From Hyphomicrobiales bacterium (lineage in GTDB: Bacteria > Pseudomonadota > Alphaproteobacteria > Rhizobiales > Rhizobiaceae), in assembly GCA_900473795.1 (NCBI GenBank), contig UCMT01000013.1, positions 1 through 64,000 on the forward strand: DNA of 64,000 bases. Direction: 5' to 3'. Each line of letters begins with the position of its first letter. Position 1 is the first letter of the stretch. Made by a program: the position numbers and the translations under genes. Shown here piece after piece: positions 47,645 to 57,128 of this stretch. A model generated the notes under the pieces. That model had not been told where the DNA came from. It made no database searches and worked only from the letters and a program-made list of their open reading frames with translations.

Positions 47645-48994
47645 ATGGCTCAGAAAAACATCACCTTCGGCATCATGTTGCAGGGTCCGGGCGGCCACAT
47701 GAACGCCTGGAAGCATCCGAGCGGACCGGCAGATGCCAGCACCAATTTCGATTTCTTCGTCAAGACTGCGCGCAAGGCCGAGGATGCAGGCATCGCCTTT
47801 GCCTTCGTTGCCGATGGGCTCTACATCAACGAGCAGTCGATCCCGCATTTCCTCAACCGTTTCGAGCCGATCACCATCCTGTCGGCGCTGGCCGCTTCGA
47901 CCTCGAAGATCGGTCTCGTCGGCACCGTCTCGACCTCGTATAGCGACCCTTTCACGATCGCTCGCCAGTTTGCTTCGATCGATCTCATCAGCGGCGGCCG
48001 GGCGGGCTGGAATGCAGTGACCTCGCCGCTCGAGGGGTCGGGGCGCAACTACAGCCGCGAACATCCCGAACACGAACTGCGCTACGAGATCGCCGAGGAA
48101 TATATCGATGCGATCAAGGGGCTCTGGGATTCCTGGGATGATGATGCTTTCGTCCGCGACCGCGACACCGGTGTTTATGCCGACAAGAGCAAGCTGCACC
48201 GTCTCAATCACAAAGGCCGCTTCTTCCGGATCGAGGGCCCGCTGAACATCGGCCGCTCGAAACAGGGCCAGCCGGTGGTGTTTCAGGCCGGCGCATCGGA
48301 TTCCGGAGTGAGACTTGCAGGCAAGCATGCCGATGCGGTCTTCACCAATGGCGGACCGATCGAGGAGGCGAAGGCCTTCTACAAACAGGTCAAGCAGAGC
48401 GCGATCGCCCAAGGCAGGCGTGCCTCCGATATCGGTCTTTATCCGGGCATCGGGCCGATCGTCGGATCGACGCCGGAGGAAGCGGAGGCGAAGTATCAGG
48501 CAATCCGCAGTCTCGTTACCATTGAAGAAGCGCTGCTCTACCTTGGCCGTTTCTTCGACCATCATGATTTCAGCGTCTACCCGCTGGACGAACCGTTTCC
48601 GGATATTGGCGACATCGGCAGAAACAGCTTCCGCGCCACCACCGACCGCATCAAGAAGACCGCGCGTGATAAAAATCTCACGCTGCGTGACGTTGCCCTG
48701 GACGTCGCCACGCCGCGAACGGATTTCATCGGCACGGCGGACCATATCGCCGATGAGATCATTCGCTGGGTCGATCAGGACGCCGCCGACGGGTTCATTC
48801 TCGGCTTTCCGGTCATCGCCGAAGGGTTCGACGATTTCGCAAGGCACGTCCTGCCGATCCTTGAGCAGCGCAGCTATTTCGATCCCGCATTGCGGGGCGC
48901 AACGCTGCGCGAGCATCTGGGCCTGCCCTATCGCGAAAGCCGCCATGCGGCACAAGGCAACAACGGCGAGCACAAAAGGGCCGTCGGCGCCTGA
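47645..48994 (+). CDS. NtaA/SnaA/DszA-family FMN monooxygenase (YxeK/YtnJ-like)
   Basis: A 449-residue LLM monooxygenase of the long NtaA/SnaA/DszA type. Diagnostic parts are [30 protein letters not shown] (the characteristic GWN-VTS loop), [13 protein letters not shown] and [13 protein letters not shown] (pieces). Close relatives in B. subtilis (YtnJ, YxeK) cut the S-alkyl group from N-acetylated S-substituted cysteines. The neighbouring deacylase and acetyltransferase support the same job here. GGAG lies 10 bases upstream of the ATG. The gene ends 17 bases before the M20 gene. Confidence 0.92.
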   Translation: MAQKNITFGIMLQGPGGHMNAWKHPSGPADASTNFDFFVKTARKAEDAGIAFAFVADGLYINEQSIPHFLNRFEPITILSALAASTSKIGLVGTVSTSYSDPFTIARQFASIDLISGGRAGWNAVTSPLEGSGRNYSREHPEHELRYEIAEEYIDAIKGLWDSWDDDAFVRDRDTGVYADKSKLHRLNHKGRFFRIEGPLNIGRSKQGQPVVFQAGASDSGVRLAGKHADAVFTNGGPIEEAKAFYKQVKQSAIAQGRRASDIGLYPGIGPIVGSTPEEAEAKYQAIRSLVTIEEALLYLGRFFDHHDFSVYPLDEPFPDIGDIGRNSFRATTDRIKKTARDKNLTLRDVALDVATPRTDFIGTADHIADEIIRWVDQDAADGFILGFPVIAEGFDDFARHVLPILEQRSYFDPALRGATLREHLGLPYRESRHAAQGNNGEHKRAVGA

Positions 48995-49011
48995 GCGCGG
49001 AGGAACCGATC

Positions 49012-50199
49012 ATGAACGCAATCACGCAGACATTTCACACGAACGATCCGGTCGGAAACGGCATCGCCGCATATCTCGGCGAGATCATCGCGCTTCGCCA
49101 GGACCTGCATCAATATCCGGAGCTCGCCTTCCAGGAGCGTCGCACGAGCAAGGTCATTGCATCGAAGCTGTCCGCCTGGGGCTACGAAGTAGCATCGGGC
49201 ATAGCCGGAACCGGCATCGTTGCCACCCTCAAGCGGGGAGACGGAGAAAGGCAGCTCGGCATCCGTGCCGATATGGACGCGTTGCCGATCGAGGAGGCGA
49301 CCGAGCTTTCCTACGCAAGCAACAATCCAGGCGTCATGCACGCCTGCGGCCATGACGGGCACACATCGATCCTTTTGGCCGCGGCGCGTTATCTCGCCGA
49401 AAGCGGCAACTTCAATGGCACGCTGCGGTTGATCTTCCAGCCTGCCGAGGAGATCGGCGCGGGTGCGCGCAAGATGATCTCCGAGGGTCTGTTCGATCGC
49501 TTCCCGGTCGATGCGGTCTTCGGGCTTCATAACTGGCCGGGTGTGCCGACAGGCCAGTTCGGCTTTGTCACCGGCCCCGCGATGGCATCGGTCGATCAGG
49601 CAACCATCAGGGTTATCGGCAAGGGTGGTCATGGCGCTGAACCGCATCGCGCGGTTGATCCGGTCCTTGCTTCCGCATCTTTCATTACCGCCCTGCAGAG
49701 CGTCGTCTCCCGTAACGTCGACCCGCAGGACATGGCGGTGGCAACCGTTGGTTCGATCCATGCCGGAACGGCTTCCAACGTCATTCCCGAAAGTGTCGAG
49801 CTGAAGCTGACGATGCGATCTTTCAGCGAAGCCGTGCGGCAGCAATTGCAAGAACGCATTCCGGCTCTCGCCCGAGCGCAGGCCGAAAGCTTCGGCGCGA
49901 CGACCGACGTCAACTACCGGCTTGGTTTTCCCGCGCTCGTCAACCACCCGGAAGAGACCGCGTTCGCCCGCGCGGTGGCGGTTGACGCCTTGGGGGGCGC
50001 CGCAGTCGAGGAAGGGTTTCGTCCGCGCACGGCCAGCGAGGATTTCGCCTTCATGCTCCAGGCCCGGCCGGGCAGCTATCTCTTCGTCGGCAACGGCGAC
50101 AGCGCCCCGCTGCACAGCGCCCAATACGATTTCAACGACGCGATCATTGCGCCCGCCGCCCGTTACTGGGTGCGTCTGGCGGAAGCATTTCTTCAGTAG
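49012..50199 (+). CDS. M20D family amidohydrolase (N-acyl-cysteine deacylase candidate)
   Basis: A 395-residue metallo-amidohydrolase. Metal ligands are visible: Cys112/His114 in MHACGHDGHT, Glu146-Glu147 in QPAEEIGAG, His173 in GLHNWPG and a C-terminal His near 373. The family includes hippurate hydrolases, IAA-amino acid hydrolases and the YtnL/YxeP (SndA-type) deacylases. In this setting its job is probably removal of the N-acetyl group from the product of the monooxygenase, giving free cysteine. GGAGG precedes the ATG. The acetyltransferase gene follows after 15 bases. Confidence 0.93.
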   Translation: MNAITQTFHTNDPVGNGIAAYLGEIIALRQDLHQYPELAFQERRTSKVIASKLSAWGYEVASGIAGTGIVATLKRGDGERQLGIRADMDALPIEEATELSYASNNPGVMHACGHDGHTSILLAAARYLAESGNFNGTLRLIFQPAEEIGAGARKMISEGLFDRFPVDAVFGLHNWPGVPTGQFGFVTGPAMASVDQATIRVIGKGGHGAEPHRAVDPVLASASFITALQSVVSRNVDPQDMAVATVGSIHAGTASNVIPESVELKLTMRSFSEAVRQQLQERIPALARAQAESFGATTDVNYRLGFPALVNHPEETAFARAVAVDALGGAAVEEGFRPRTASEDFAFMLQARPGSYLFVGNGDSAPLHSAQYDFNDAIIAPAARYWVRLAEAFLQ

Positions 50200-50214
50200 C
50201 AACAGGCGAACGAT

Positions 50215-50766
50215 ATGAGCGACAACTTTGTCTATACAACCACGCTCGACCCGCGCGCGAAACCGCTGATCGACGAATTGATATACGAATACGACAGCCG
50301 CTACGGCAACTACTTCAACGAGGGCGGAGCGGCAGTCGAGCTCAACCGCTACCCACCCGAGGCCTTCGCGCCGCCGCACGGCAATTTCCTGCTTCTGATC
50401 CGCGACGGTGAGACGATCGGCGGCGGGGCCTTCAAGCACTACGACGATCACACGGCCGAATTCAAGCGCATCTGGACGCGCTCGGATCTGCGCCGGCAGG
50501 GCTTGGCCCGCAAGATCCTGGTCGAGCTTGAAACGCAGGCGGCGCGCCAGGGCTATTCGCGCATTTACCTGACGACGGGTTTCCGCCAGCCGGAAGCCGT
50601 TGGGCTCTATTTGAACTATGGCTACACCGCACTCTTCGATCTCGACGTCGATCCCGAGATCTACAAGTCACTGCCCTTCGAAAAAGACATTGCGCATTTG
50701 GTGCCGACGGCAGTGGCAGCGCAGCCGACCGAACCGGAACTCAGGCGCCTGTCGGCGCGCGCGTGA
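50215..50766 (+). CDS. GNAT family N-acetyltransferase (S-substituted cysteine acetylase candidate)
   Basis: A 183-residue acetyltransferase. The acetyl-CoA pyrophosphate loop is RRQGLARKILVELE, with YLTTGFRQPEAVGLYLNYGY as the C-terminal GNAT element (pieces). It begins MSDNFVYTTTLDPRAKPLI, a pattern I associate with acetyltransferases beside amino acid ABC transporters. By analogy with B. subtilis YxeL/YtmI it would acetylate the imported S-substituted cysteine before oxidation. Substrate inferred from context. Confidence 0.88.
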   Translation: MSDNFVYTTTLDPRAKPLIDELIYEYDSRYGNYFNEGGAAVELNRYPPEAFAPPHGNFLLLIRDGETIGGGAFKHYDDHTAEFKRIWTRSDLRRQGLARKILVELETQAARQGYSRIYLTTGFRQPEAVGLYLNYGYTALFDLDVDPEIYKSLPFEKDIAHLVPTAVAAQPTEPELRRLSARA

Positions 50767-50804
50767 AAAAAGCCTGCAATCCACAATCATAAAAGGGAAA
50801 AGCG

Positions 50805-52580
50805 ATGGCCTTGACGACAGATTTTTCGAGCGCCGACATCGGCGTTACAGCTGCCAGCAGGCAGGACTATTCTCGCCACCGGATCGTGCCGGCGCGCCAT
50901 CCGGGCCGTCTTGCAGGAACGATCTTCGCGGCAGTAGTGATCGCGGCCGTTCTCTATTCAATTTTGACCAATCCGCGCTGGGGATGGGGCGTCTTTGCCG
51001 AGTGGTTCTTTGCGGAGCCTGTCCTCGTCGGCCTCGGCAGGACGCTGCTTTTGACCGCGCTCGCCGCCATTTCCGGTTCCGTTTTCGGTACCGCACTGGC
51101 GTTGGCGCGCGTTTCGAAATCGCCACTGCTTGCCGGTCTGTCCTGGGGCTACATCTGGCTCTTGCGCTCCATCCCCGTGATCGTGCTGCTGTTGATACTC
51201 AACAATCTCGGGTACCTGTACGAGACCATCAGAATCGGTATCCCCTTCAGCGATACGGTCTTCTTCGACTACCCGACCGTGCAGTTACTGACGCCCTTTG
51301 CCGCAGCCTTCCTCGGCCTGACGCTCAACCAGTCGGCCTTCTTCGCGGAGATCGTGCGCGGCGGCATTCTCTCCGTCGATCAGGGGCAGTTGGAGGCGGC
51401 GTCCGCGCTTGGTCTGCCGCGCCACCGCCAGGCCTTGCGCATCGTCTTGCCGCAAGCCATGCGCTCCATTCTGCCGACAGGCTTCAACGAACTCATCGGA
51501 TTGGCGAAGAGCACCTCGATGGTCTACGTGCTGGCGCTTCCGGAACTCTTCTATACGGTTCAGGTGATCTACCGTCGTAATCTCGAAGTCATACCGCTGC
51601 TGATGGTTGCGACGGTCTGGTATCTGATCATCATGACCGGGCTGTCGCTCGCGCAGCATTACATCGAGCGTTATTTCTCCAGGGGAGCGGTGCGCAATCC
51701 CACCCCTCTGCCTTTCCAGGCGTTCTTCGAACGTTTCCGCCGTCCGCTTCCTGCATTTAATCCCGCAATCGACAACCTCCGCAAAACCGGCTTCCATGAT
51801 GCGGCGGCCCTGAGGGCAGCGGGCGGCGCGGTGCGCATCCACGGCATTGCGAAGAGTTTCGGGTCGCTGAAGGTGCTCGACAATATCGAGCTCAGCCTGC
51901 CGGCCGGCAGTGTTACCGCCATCCTTGGCCCCTCCGGTTCCGGCAAGTCGACGCTCTTGCGCGCCATCAACCATCTGGAGCGCGTCGACACCGGCTTCAT
52001 CTCGGTGGACGGCGATCTTGTCGGCTATAGCCAGAAGGGCGATACGCTCTACGAACTCAAGGAGAAGGACATTCTCAAGCGCCGCGCCGATATCGGCATG
52101 GTCTTCCAGAACTTCAATCTCTTTCCCCATCTGACCGTGCTCGAAAACCTCATCGAGGCGCCCATTCAAGTGCGCAAGACAAGCTACGAGGACGCCGTAC
52201 AACTGGCGCAGGAACTGCTTGCGCGTATCGGCCTCAGCGACAAGATCAACGCCTATCCGCGCCAGCTTTCCGGGGGCCAGCAGCAGCGCGTGGCGATCGC
52301 GCGTGCATTGGCACTGCGCCCGAAGGTGCTGCTGTTCGACGAGCCGACCTCGGCGCTCGATCCGGAACTCGTCGGCGAAGTTCTCGACGTTATCAAGGAA
52401 CTCGCCCGCACCGGCACGACGCTGGTCATCGTCACCCATGAGATCGGGTTTGCCCGTGAAGTCGCCGACACCGTCGTCTTCATGGATAGCGGCCACATTC
52501 TGGAGGCCGGTACGCCGGCACGCATCTTCAATGAGGCGCAACATCCCCGCACGCGCGAATTCCTCGCCAGGGTTCTCTAG
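50805..52580 (+). CDS. Amino acid ABC transporter permease fused to its ATPase
   Basis: A 591-residue fusion. The N-terminal about 310 residues are a HisM/GlnP-type permease with five or six transmembrane helices and the EAA loop [22 protein letters not shown] (partial). The C-terminal about 250 residues are an ABC ATPase: Walker [10 protein letters not shown] at about 376-384, signature LSGGQQQR near 487, Walker [14 protein letters not shown] near 508. A single polypeptide homodimer would then form the whole membrane part. It should import a cystine-like or S-alkylcysteine amino acid delivered by the two binding proteins downstream. Confidence 0.94.
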   Translation: MALTTDFSSADIGVTAASRQDYSRHRIVPARHPGRLAGTIFAAVVIAAVLYSILTNPRWGWGVFAEWFFAEPVLVGLGRTLLLTALAAISGSVFGTALALARVSKSPLLAGLSWGYIWLLRSIPVIVLLLILNNLGYLYETIRIGIPFSDTVFFDYPTVQLLTPFAAAFLGLTLNQSAFFAEIVRGGILSVDQGQLEAASALGLPRHRQALRIVLPQAMRSILPTGFNELIGLAKSTSMVYVLALPELFYTVQVIYRRNLEVIPLLMVATVWYLIIMTGLSLAQHYIERYFSRGAVRNPTPLPFQAFFERFRRPLPAFNPAIDNLRKTGFHDAAALRAAGGAVRIHGIAKSFGSLKVLDNIELSLPAGSVTAILGPSGSGKSTLLRAINHLERVDTGFISVDGDLVGYSQKGDTLYELKEKDILKRRADIGMVFQNFNLFPHLTVLENLIEAPIQVRKTSYEDAVQLAQELLARIGLSDKINAYPRQLSGGQQQRVAIARALALRPKVLLFDEPTSALDPELVGEVLDVIKELARTGTTLVIVTHEIGFAREVADTVVFMDSGHILEAGTPARIFNEAQHPRTREFLARVL

Positions 52581-52683
52581 GCCCCAGCCCGCGATCGCAA
52601 CCTCGCCCGAGATACCGGCCGCCGCGGGCGCCCGGACAGACAACGGCAACAAACGCAACCAGAGATGAAATGGAGATAGAAAC

Positions 52684-53625
52684 ATGACACTGTTGAAAAC
52701 AGCGAAACTGCTGATGGCAGGCGCCGTCACAATCGTCGCGCTCGGTCTTGCAGCACAGGCGGCCGACAAGTTCGACCTCAGCCCCGAACAGCCGAACCGG
52801 TTGCGCGTGGAGAAGAACGAAAAGCGCATTGCCGAAGTCAAGGACTTCAAGTTCGTTCAGGACGGCGTCTTCACCGTTGGCATCAGCACGGGCGGAAACC
52901 TCCCGCTGCATGATTACGCCTCCGATTCCAAAACCGTCATCGGCTATGACGTCGATCTGGCGCAGGCCGTCGCCGACAGTCTGGGGCGGAAGCTTGAACT
53001 CGTTTCCATCGCCTGGGCCGATTGGCCGCTCGGGCTGAACTCGGGCAAGTTCGACGCGGTGATCTCGAACGTCACCGTGACGGAAGAACGCAAGGAAAAA
53101 TTCGATTTTTCGACCTATCGCAAGGATGAACTCGGCGCCTACGTCAAGGCGGACAGTCCGATCACCTCGATCAAGGAACCGAAAGATATTGCCGGCTTGA
53201 AGGTCATCACCGATGCCGGCACCAATCAGGAAAAAATCCTGTTGGAATGGGACCGCCAGAATGTCGCAGCCGGCCTGAAGCCGATCGAGGTGCAGTACTA
53301 CGACGATGACGCGGTCAGGGACCTGGCCATCCAGTCCGGCAGGGCTGATGTCGTCTTCAGCGTGAACGCGACGCAGGCCTATGCGGCCGGGCTGAACGGC
53401 AAGACCAAACTCGTCGGTACGGTCAGCGGCGGTTGGCCCATCACGGCTGAGATCGCAGTCACCACGCGCAAGGACAGCGGCCTGGCGGAGCCCCTCACCG
53501 GCGTCATCAACGACCTGATCGCCAGCGGTGCCTATCGCAAGATTCTCGACACGTGGAATCTCGGCCCCGAGGCGGTTGATGAAGCCAAGACCAATCCGCC
53601 CGGCTTGCCGAAGATCGGGTCGTAA
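52684..53625 (+). CDS. Amino acid ABC transporter substrate-binding protein (copy 1)
   Basis: A 313-residue periplasmic receptor of the SBP family 3. Signal peptide 1-26 ends AAQA. The core opens with FTVGISTGGNLPLHDYASDSKTVIGYDVDLAQAVADSLG (in parts), the WPLGLNSGKFDAVISNVTVTEERKEKFDFSTY block is the usual domain-1 ligand side. It is closely similar to the next gene, so the pair is a duplication. GGAG lies upstream of the ATG. It follows the fused permease-ATPase gene by 103 bases. Confidence 0.93.
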   Translation: MTLLKTAKLLMAGAVTIVALGLAAQAADKFDLSPEQPNRLRVEKNEKRIAEVKDFKFVQDGVFTVGISTGGNLPLHDYASDSKTVIGYDVDLAQAVADSLGRKLELVSIAWADWPLGLNSGKFDAVISNVTVTEERKEKFDFSTYRKDELGAYVKADSPITSIKEPKDIAGLKVITDAGTNQEKILLEWDRQNVAAGLKPIEVQYYDDDAVRDLAIQSGRADVVFSVNATQAYAAGLNGKTKLVGTVSGGWPITAEIAVTTRKDSGLAEPLTGVINDLIASGAYRKILDTWNLGPEAVDEAKTNPPGLPKIGS

Positions 53626-53645
53626 TCGGTCGCGATGCGGTTAAC

Positions 53646-53672
53646 GCCGGCTCTGCCTCCTGCGGAGCCGGC
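53646..53672 (+). terminator. Hairpin between the duplicated binding-protein genes
   Basis: GCCGGCTC/GAGCCGGC arms with an 11-base loop lie 20 bases after the first stop, followed by CTTTCTGG. It is a possible attenuator or mRNA-stability element that would make the upstream binding protein more abundant than the downstream genes. Confidence 0.5.
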
Positions 53673-53702
53673 CTTTCTGGGAAACCGGATTTGGAGAGGA
53701 TC

Positions 53703-54644
53703 ATGAAAAGCAGACTGGCTATCCGGGCATGCTCGTTCGTCTTGATGATGACGGCACTGACCTCCTTCGGCGCCGCGCGTGCCGAGGATGCAGCCTTCGA
53801 CTTGAGCCCGCAGCAGCCGGGCCGCATTCATGTCGGTCGGGATGAAAGAGCGGTCGCCGCCATTCCCAAGGATTTCAACTTTGTCACGCCAGGGATTTTC
53901 ACAGTTGCCGTGAGTCCCGGAGGTCCGCCCCTTGCAACATATGCGACCGATGCGAAGACCGTCGTCGGTGCCGATCCGGATGTCGCTTCTGCCATCGCCG
54001 ACAGCCTCGGACTTGAATTGAAACTGGTGCCCGTTGCTTGGATCGATTGGCCTCTCGGCCTGACCTCAGGCAAGTACGACGCTGTGATCTCCAATGTCGG
54101 CGTGACCGAGCAGCGCAAGGAAAAGTTCGATTTTTCCACCTATCGGCAGGGGCTCCACGGCTTCTTCGTCAAAGCCTCTAGCCCGATCACGTCGATCAAT
54201 GCGCCGAGGGATGCCGCAGGGCTCAGGATCATCGTCGGAGCGGGGACCAACCAGGAGCGCATTCTGCTGAAATGGAACGATGAGAACCTCGCGGCTGGCC
54301 TGAAGCCGCTCGAGCTGCAATATTACGACGATGAGGCTGCAAGTCTGCTCGCGCTCTCTTCCGGGCGAGCAGACGTAATCGTTCAGCCGCATGCACAGCT
54401 CGTCTACATCGCCGCCCGCGACAGGAACATCAAGCGTGTCGGGACGCTGAGTGCCGGTTGGCCGGAGCGGTCGGATGTCGCGATCACCACACGCAAGGGG
54501 AGCGGTCTGGCTGATGCTCTGACGATTGCCACCAATAGCCTGATTGCCGATGGCGCCTACGCAAAGATTCTCGATCGATGGCAGCTTGCCGAGGAAGCCT
54601 TGCCGAAATCGGAAACCAATCCACTCGGTCTGCCGAAATTCTGA
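53703..54644 (+). CDS. Amino acid ABC transporter substrate-binding protein (copy 2)
   Basis: A 313-residue periplasmic receptor, same length and layout as the preceding one: signal peptide 1-27, FDLSPQQPGRIHVG, WPLGLTSGKYDAVISNVGVTEQRKEKFDFSTYRQ (parts) and ending LGLPKF. Its differences from copy 1 are concentrated in the N-terminal and mid regions, so it may bind a different but related ligand. GGAGAGG lies before the ATG at 53703; an in-frame TTG upstream is ignored. Confidence 0.93.
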   Translation: MKSRLAIRACSFVLMMTALTSFGAARAEDAAFDLSPQQPGRIHVGRDERAVAAIPKDFNFVTPGIFTVAVSPGGPPLATYATDAKTVVGADPDVASAIADSLGLELKLVPVAWIDWPLGLTSGKYDAVISNVGVTEQRKEKFDFSTYRQGLHGFFVKASSPITSINAPRDAAGLRIIVGAGTNQERILLKWNDENLAAGLKPLELQYYDDEAASLLALSSGRADVIVQPHAQLVYIAARDRNIKRVGTLSAGWPERSDVAITTRKGSGLADALTIATNSLIADGAYAKILDRWQLAEEALPKSETNPLGLPKF

Positions 54645-54651
54645 GGACGGA

Positions 54652-55695
54652 ATGATGAGGGGACAACCTGTTTCGATCCGTCACATCGGCTTCCTGACGC
54701 CCGGCAACTATCCCGACGATGATCCCCTTTCCGGTCTCGAAAAGACCTTGCAGCTTCTCGCCTATGGCGAGCAGCTCGGTTTCGACAGCGCCTGGGCCCG
54801 CCAGCGGCATCTTGAGCCCGGCATATCGTCGGCAACGGCTTTCCTGGCGGCTGCGACGCAGCGGACGACGCGGATTGAACTCGGGACGGCAGTTATTCCA
54901 ATCGGCTATGAGAGCCCCTATCGGCTGGCCGAAGATCTCTCTACGGTCGATGTGCTTTCGCGCGGGCGGCTGAATATAGGCCTCAGCGCCGGCCGGCCGC
55001 TGCATGCCGACCTCATCGCACCGCTCGCCTTTGACGGCGACTGGGAGACGTATGACTTCTCGCATGACCGTGTGCTCCGCTTCGCCGACAATTTGCGCGG
55101 GCGATACCTCGGTGACGAAAGCACGTTCATCAAGACGCCCTTCGGCCCGCAGCGACCGCGTCTGCAGCCGTACGCAAAGGGCCTCGTCAACCGCATCTGG
55201 TATGGCGGCGGATCGCTGCGATCCGTCAGATGGGCTGGTGAAAACGGCTTCAATCTGCTGATCGGCAATGTGACGACGGGCGAGCAGACCGAGGACTTCT
55301 TCGTCGCGCAGCTGCGTCAGTTGGAAACGTACCAGGTCGCGCGCAGCGGCAACGGGCGCGTCGCGTTCGGCCGCGTGATCGTACCGATCGACAGCGCCGA
55401 TCCGCCGACACGGCGGCGCTATTTCGACTATGCGGCGGGACGCGACGAACGAACCCTCGCACCGCAAGGCGAGCGGCGCACGCTTTTTGCCCGTGATATC
55501 GTCGGAACATCGGACGAAATCCTCGAGCGCCTGTTTGCAGATCCGATCCTGCCGCATGTCAGCGAACTCAGGCTCGAACTCCCCTATGAGTTCGAGGACG
55601 AGGAATACCGCCAGATCATTCATGACGTCATCACGCTTATCGCACCGGAGCTCGGCTGGTCGCGCGAAGCGGACAAAGGAAAGCGACCGGCGTGA
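54652..55695 (+). CDS. LLM flavin-dependent monooxygenase (third in the cluster)
   Basis: A 347-residue luciferase-like monooxygenase: IRHIGFLTPGNYPDDDPLSGLEKTLQLLAYGEQLGFDSAWARQRHLEPGISS in pieces, then TTRIELGTAVIPIGYESPYRLAEDLSTVDVLSRGRLNIGLSAGRP (pieces) is the flavin-binding region. It differs from the other two in the active-site loop (WARQRHLEP), so it probably acts on another S- or C-substituted compound. The ATG at 54652 follows GAGGACGGA and lies 8 bases after the preceding stop. A longer upstream frame is not real. Confidence 0.9.
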   Translation: MMRGQPVSIRHIGFLTPGNYPDDDPLSGLEKTLQLLAYGEQLGFDSAWARQRHLEPGISSATAFLAAATQRTTRIELGTAVIPIGYESPYRLAEDLSTVDVLSRGRLNIGLSAGRPLHADLIAPLAFDGDWETYDFSHDRVLRFADNLRGRYLGDESTFIKTPFGPQRPRLQPYAKGLVNRIWYGGGSLRSVRWAGENGFNLLIGNVTTGEQTEDFFVAQLRQLETYQVARSGNGRVAFGRVIVPIDSADPPTRRRYFDYAAGRDERTLAPQGERRTLFARDIVGTSDEILERLFADPILPHVSELRLELPYEFEDEEYRQIIHDVITLIAPELGWSREADKGKRPA

Positions 55696-55726
55696 CACAA
55701 CCCGAAAATCTGAAATGCAGGAACCC

Positions 55727-56908
55727 ATGAACGACAAGAACTCGCCAAAGCCTCTCGGCCCCAATTCGCAGCTGGTCAGGGCCGGATACGATCCCTTCGA
55801 CTATCACGGCTTCATCAATCCTCCCACCGTTCGCGCATCAACCGTGCTCTTCCCGGATGCAAAGACGATGGAACGGCACGAGCAGAAATACACCTACGGC
55901 ACGCGCGGGACACCAACGACGGACGCATTGTGCGAGGCGGTGAACGAGCTTGAGGGCGCAGCGGGCACCATCATCGTGCCGTCCGGCCTTGCGGCGGTGA
56001 CCCTGGCATTTCTGGCCTATCTCTCTCCAGGCGACCATGCGCTCAATGTCGATTCCGTCTATGGGAACGTCCGTCATTTCTGCGACACCATGCTCGCCCG
56101 CCTCGGCGTGCAGGTCGATTACTATGAGCCTTCCGTCGGCGCCGCGATCGAGTCGCTCTTCAAGCCGAATACGAGACTCGTTCATCTGGAAGCGCCGGGT
56201 TCGAACACATTCGAGATGCAGGACGTACCCGCCATTTCCGCGGTCGCACATCGCCATGCGGCAGTCGTGACGATGGACAATACCTGGGCGACACCCTTCT
56301 ACTTCAGACCGCTCGACTTCGGTGTGGACGTCTCGATTCAGGCGGCCACCAAATATCCGGCCGGTCACTCTGATATTCTTCTGGGGACTGTTTCAGCCAA
56401 CGCTGAACACTGGAAACGTCTCAAGCATACGAATGGCGCGCTCGGTATCTGCGGCGCCCCTGATGATTCCTATCAGGTCTTGCGCGGACTGCGCACCATG
56501 GGCGTTCGTTTGGAGCGTCATCAGTCCAGCGCACTTGAGATTGCGCGATGGCTGGAAACGCGCGACGAGGTGGCGCGTGTTCTTCATCCCGCTCTGCCCA
56601 GTTTTACCGGCCATGAGATCTGGAAGCGTGATTTCAAGGGCGGAGCCTTCTCATTTGTGCTGGCCGCTGCCCGAAAGGATGAGTTCAAAGCAAAGGCGCA
56701 GGCTTTCCTGAACGGTCTTTCGCTTTTTGGAATAGGTTATTCCTGGGGCGGCTTCCCGAGTTTGGCCCTTCACGTGGATTTGGGTGACCGGCGCGTATTA
56801 CCGGCACCGGCGGACGGCCCCGTCCTGCGCATCCATGTCGGCCTCGAGGATGTTGCAGATATTAAGGCGGACCTCGAACGGGGTTTCGCAGCGGTGAATG
56901 CGCTCTGA
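55727..56908 (+). CDS. metC: Cystathionine beta-lyase/gamma-synthase family PLP enzyme
   Basis: A 393-residue Cys/Met-metabolism PLP enzyme. The PLP lysine is Lys209 in QAATKYPAGHSD, and YGTRGTPTTDAL, PSGLAAVTLAFLAY and TMDNTWATPFYF are standard blocks. TKYPAGHSD and GLRTMGVRLERHQ favour a beta-lyase (MetC) that releases homocysteine, or a C-S lyase releasing a thiol. The ATG at 55727 has AGGAA upstream. Substrate could be cystathionine, cystine or an S-substituted cysteine; context suggests the last. It closes the first operon section, with 220 bases to the next gene. Confidence 0.9.
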   Translation: MNDKNSPKPLGPNSQLVRAGYDPFDYHGFINPPTVRASTVLFPDAKTMERHEQKYTYGTRGTPTTDALCEAVNELEGAAGTIIVPSGLAAVTLAFLAYLSPGDHALNVDSVYGNVRHFCDTMLARLGVQVDYYEPSVGAAIESLFKPNTRLVHLEAPGSNTFEMQDVPAISAVAHRHAAVVTMDNTWATPFYFRPLDFGVDVSIQAATKYPAGHSDILLGTVSANAEHWKRLKHTNGALGICGAPDDSYQVLRGLRTMGVRLERHQSSALEIARWLETRDEVARVLHPALPSFTGHEIWKRDFKGGAFSFVLAAARKDEFKAKAQAFLNGLSLFGIGYSWGGFPSLALHVDLGDRRVLPAPADGPVLRIHVGLEDVADIKADLERGFAAVNAL

Positions 56909-56996
56909 TGTTGTGTCGCCCTGCGCCAGATTTCTGAATGTTTACCACCAATGGCCGACCCAAAGACCAACAAAGGGGCCTATCGCAGAAAAATAA

Positions 56997-57015
56997 TTAT
57001 ATATTCAATCTATAA
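56997..57015 (+). promoter_or_regulatory. Shared AT-rich motif, copy 2 (before the second binding-protein gene)
   Basis: TTATATATTCAATCTATAA is an imperfect inverted repeat (arms TTATA/TATAA) and matches the central 19 bases of the 59893-59915 site at 12 positions. It lies 113 bases upstream of the next start codon. Weaker than the other two copies. Function inferred. Confidence 0.3.
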
Positions 57016-57128
57016 ACATTATGCACACCCCTCCCCCGTGCCCCTCCTTGCCAGTAATTTCCTCGCTGATCGCGTTCTGATCTTAACCGCACCCCCGCCA
57101 TCGCAGGCGCACATGAGACGGAGAAACA

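Noticed and set aside
47126-48973. A 615-codon open frame antisense to the YxeK-like gene
   Set aside because: The plus-strand monooxygenase has clear motifs; the antisense protein has none.
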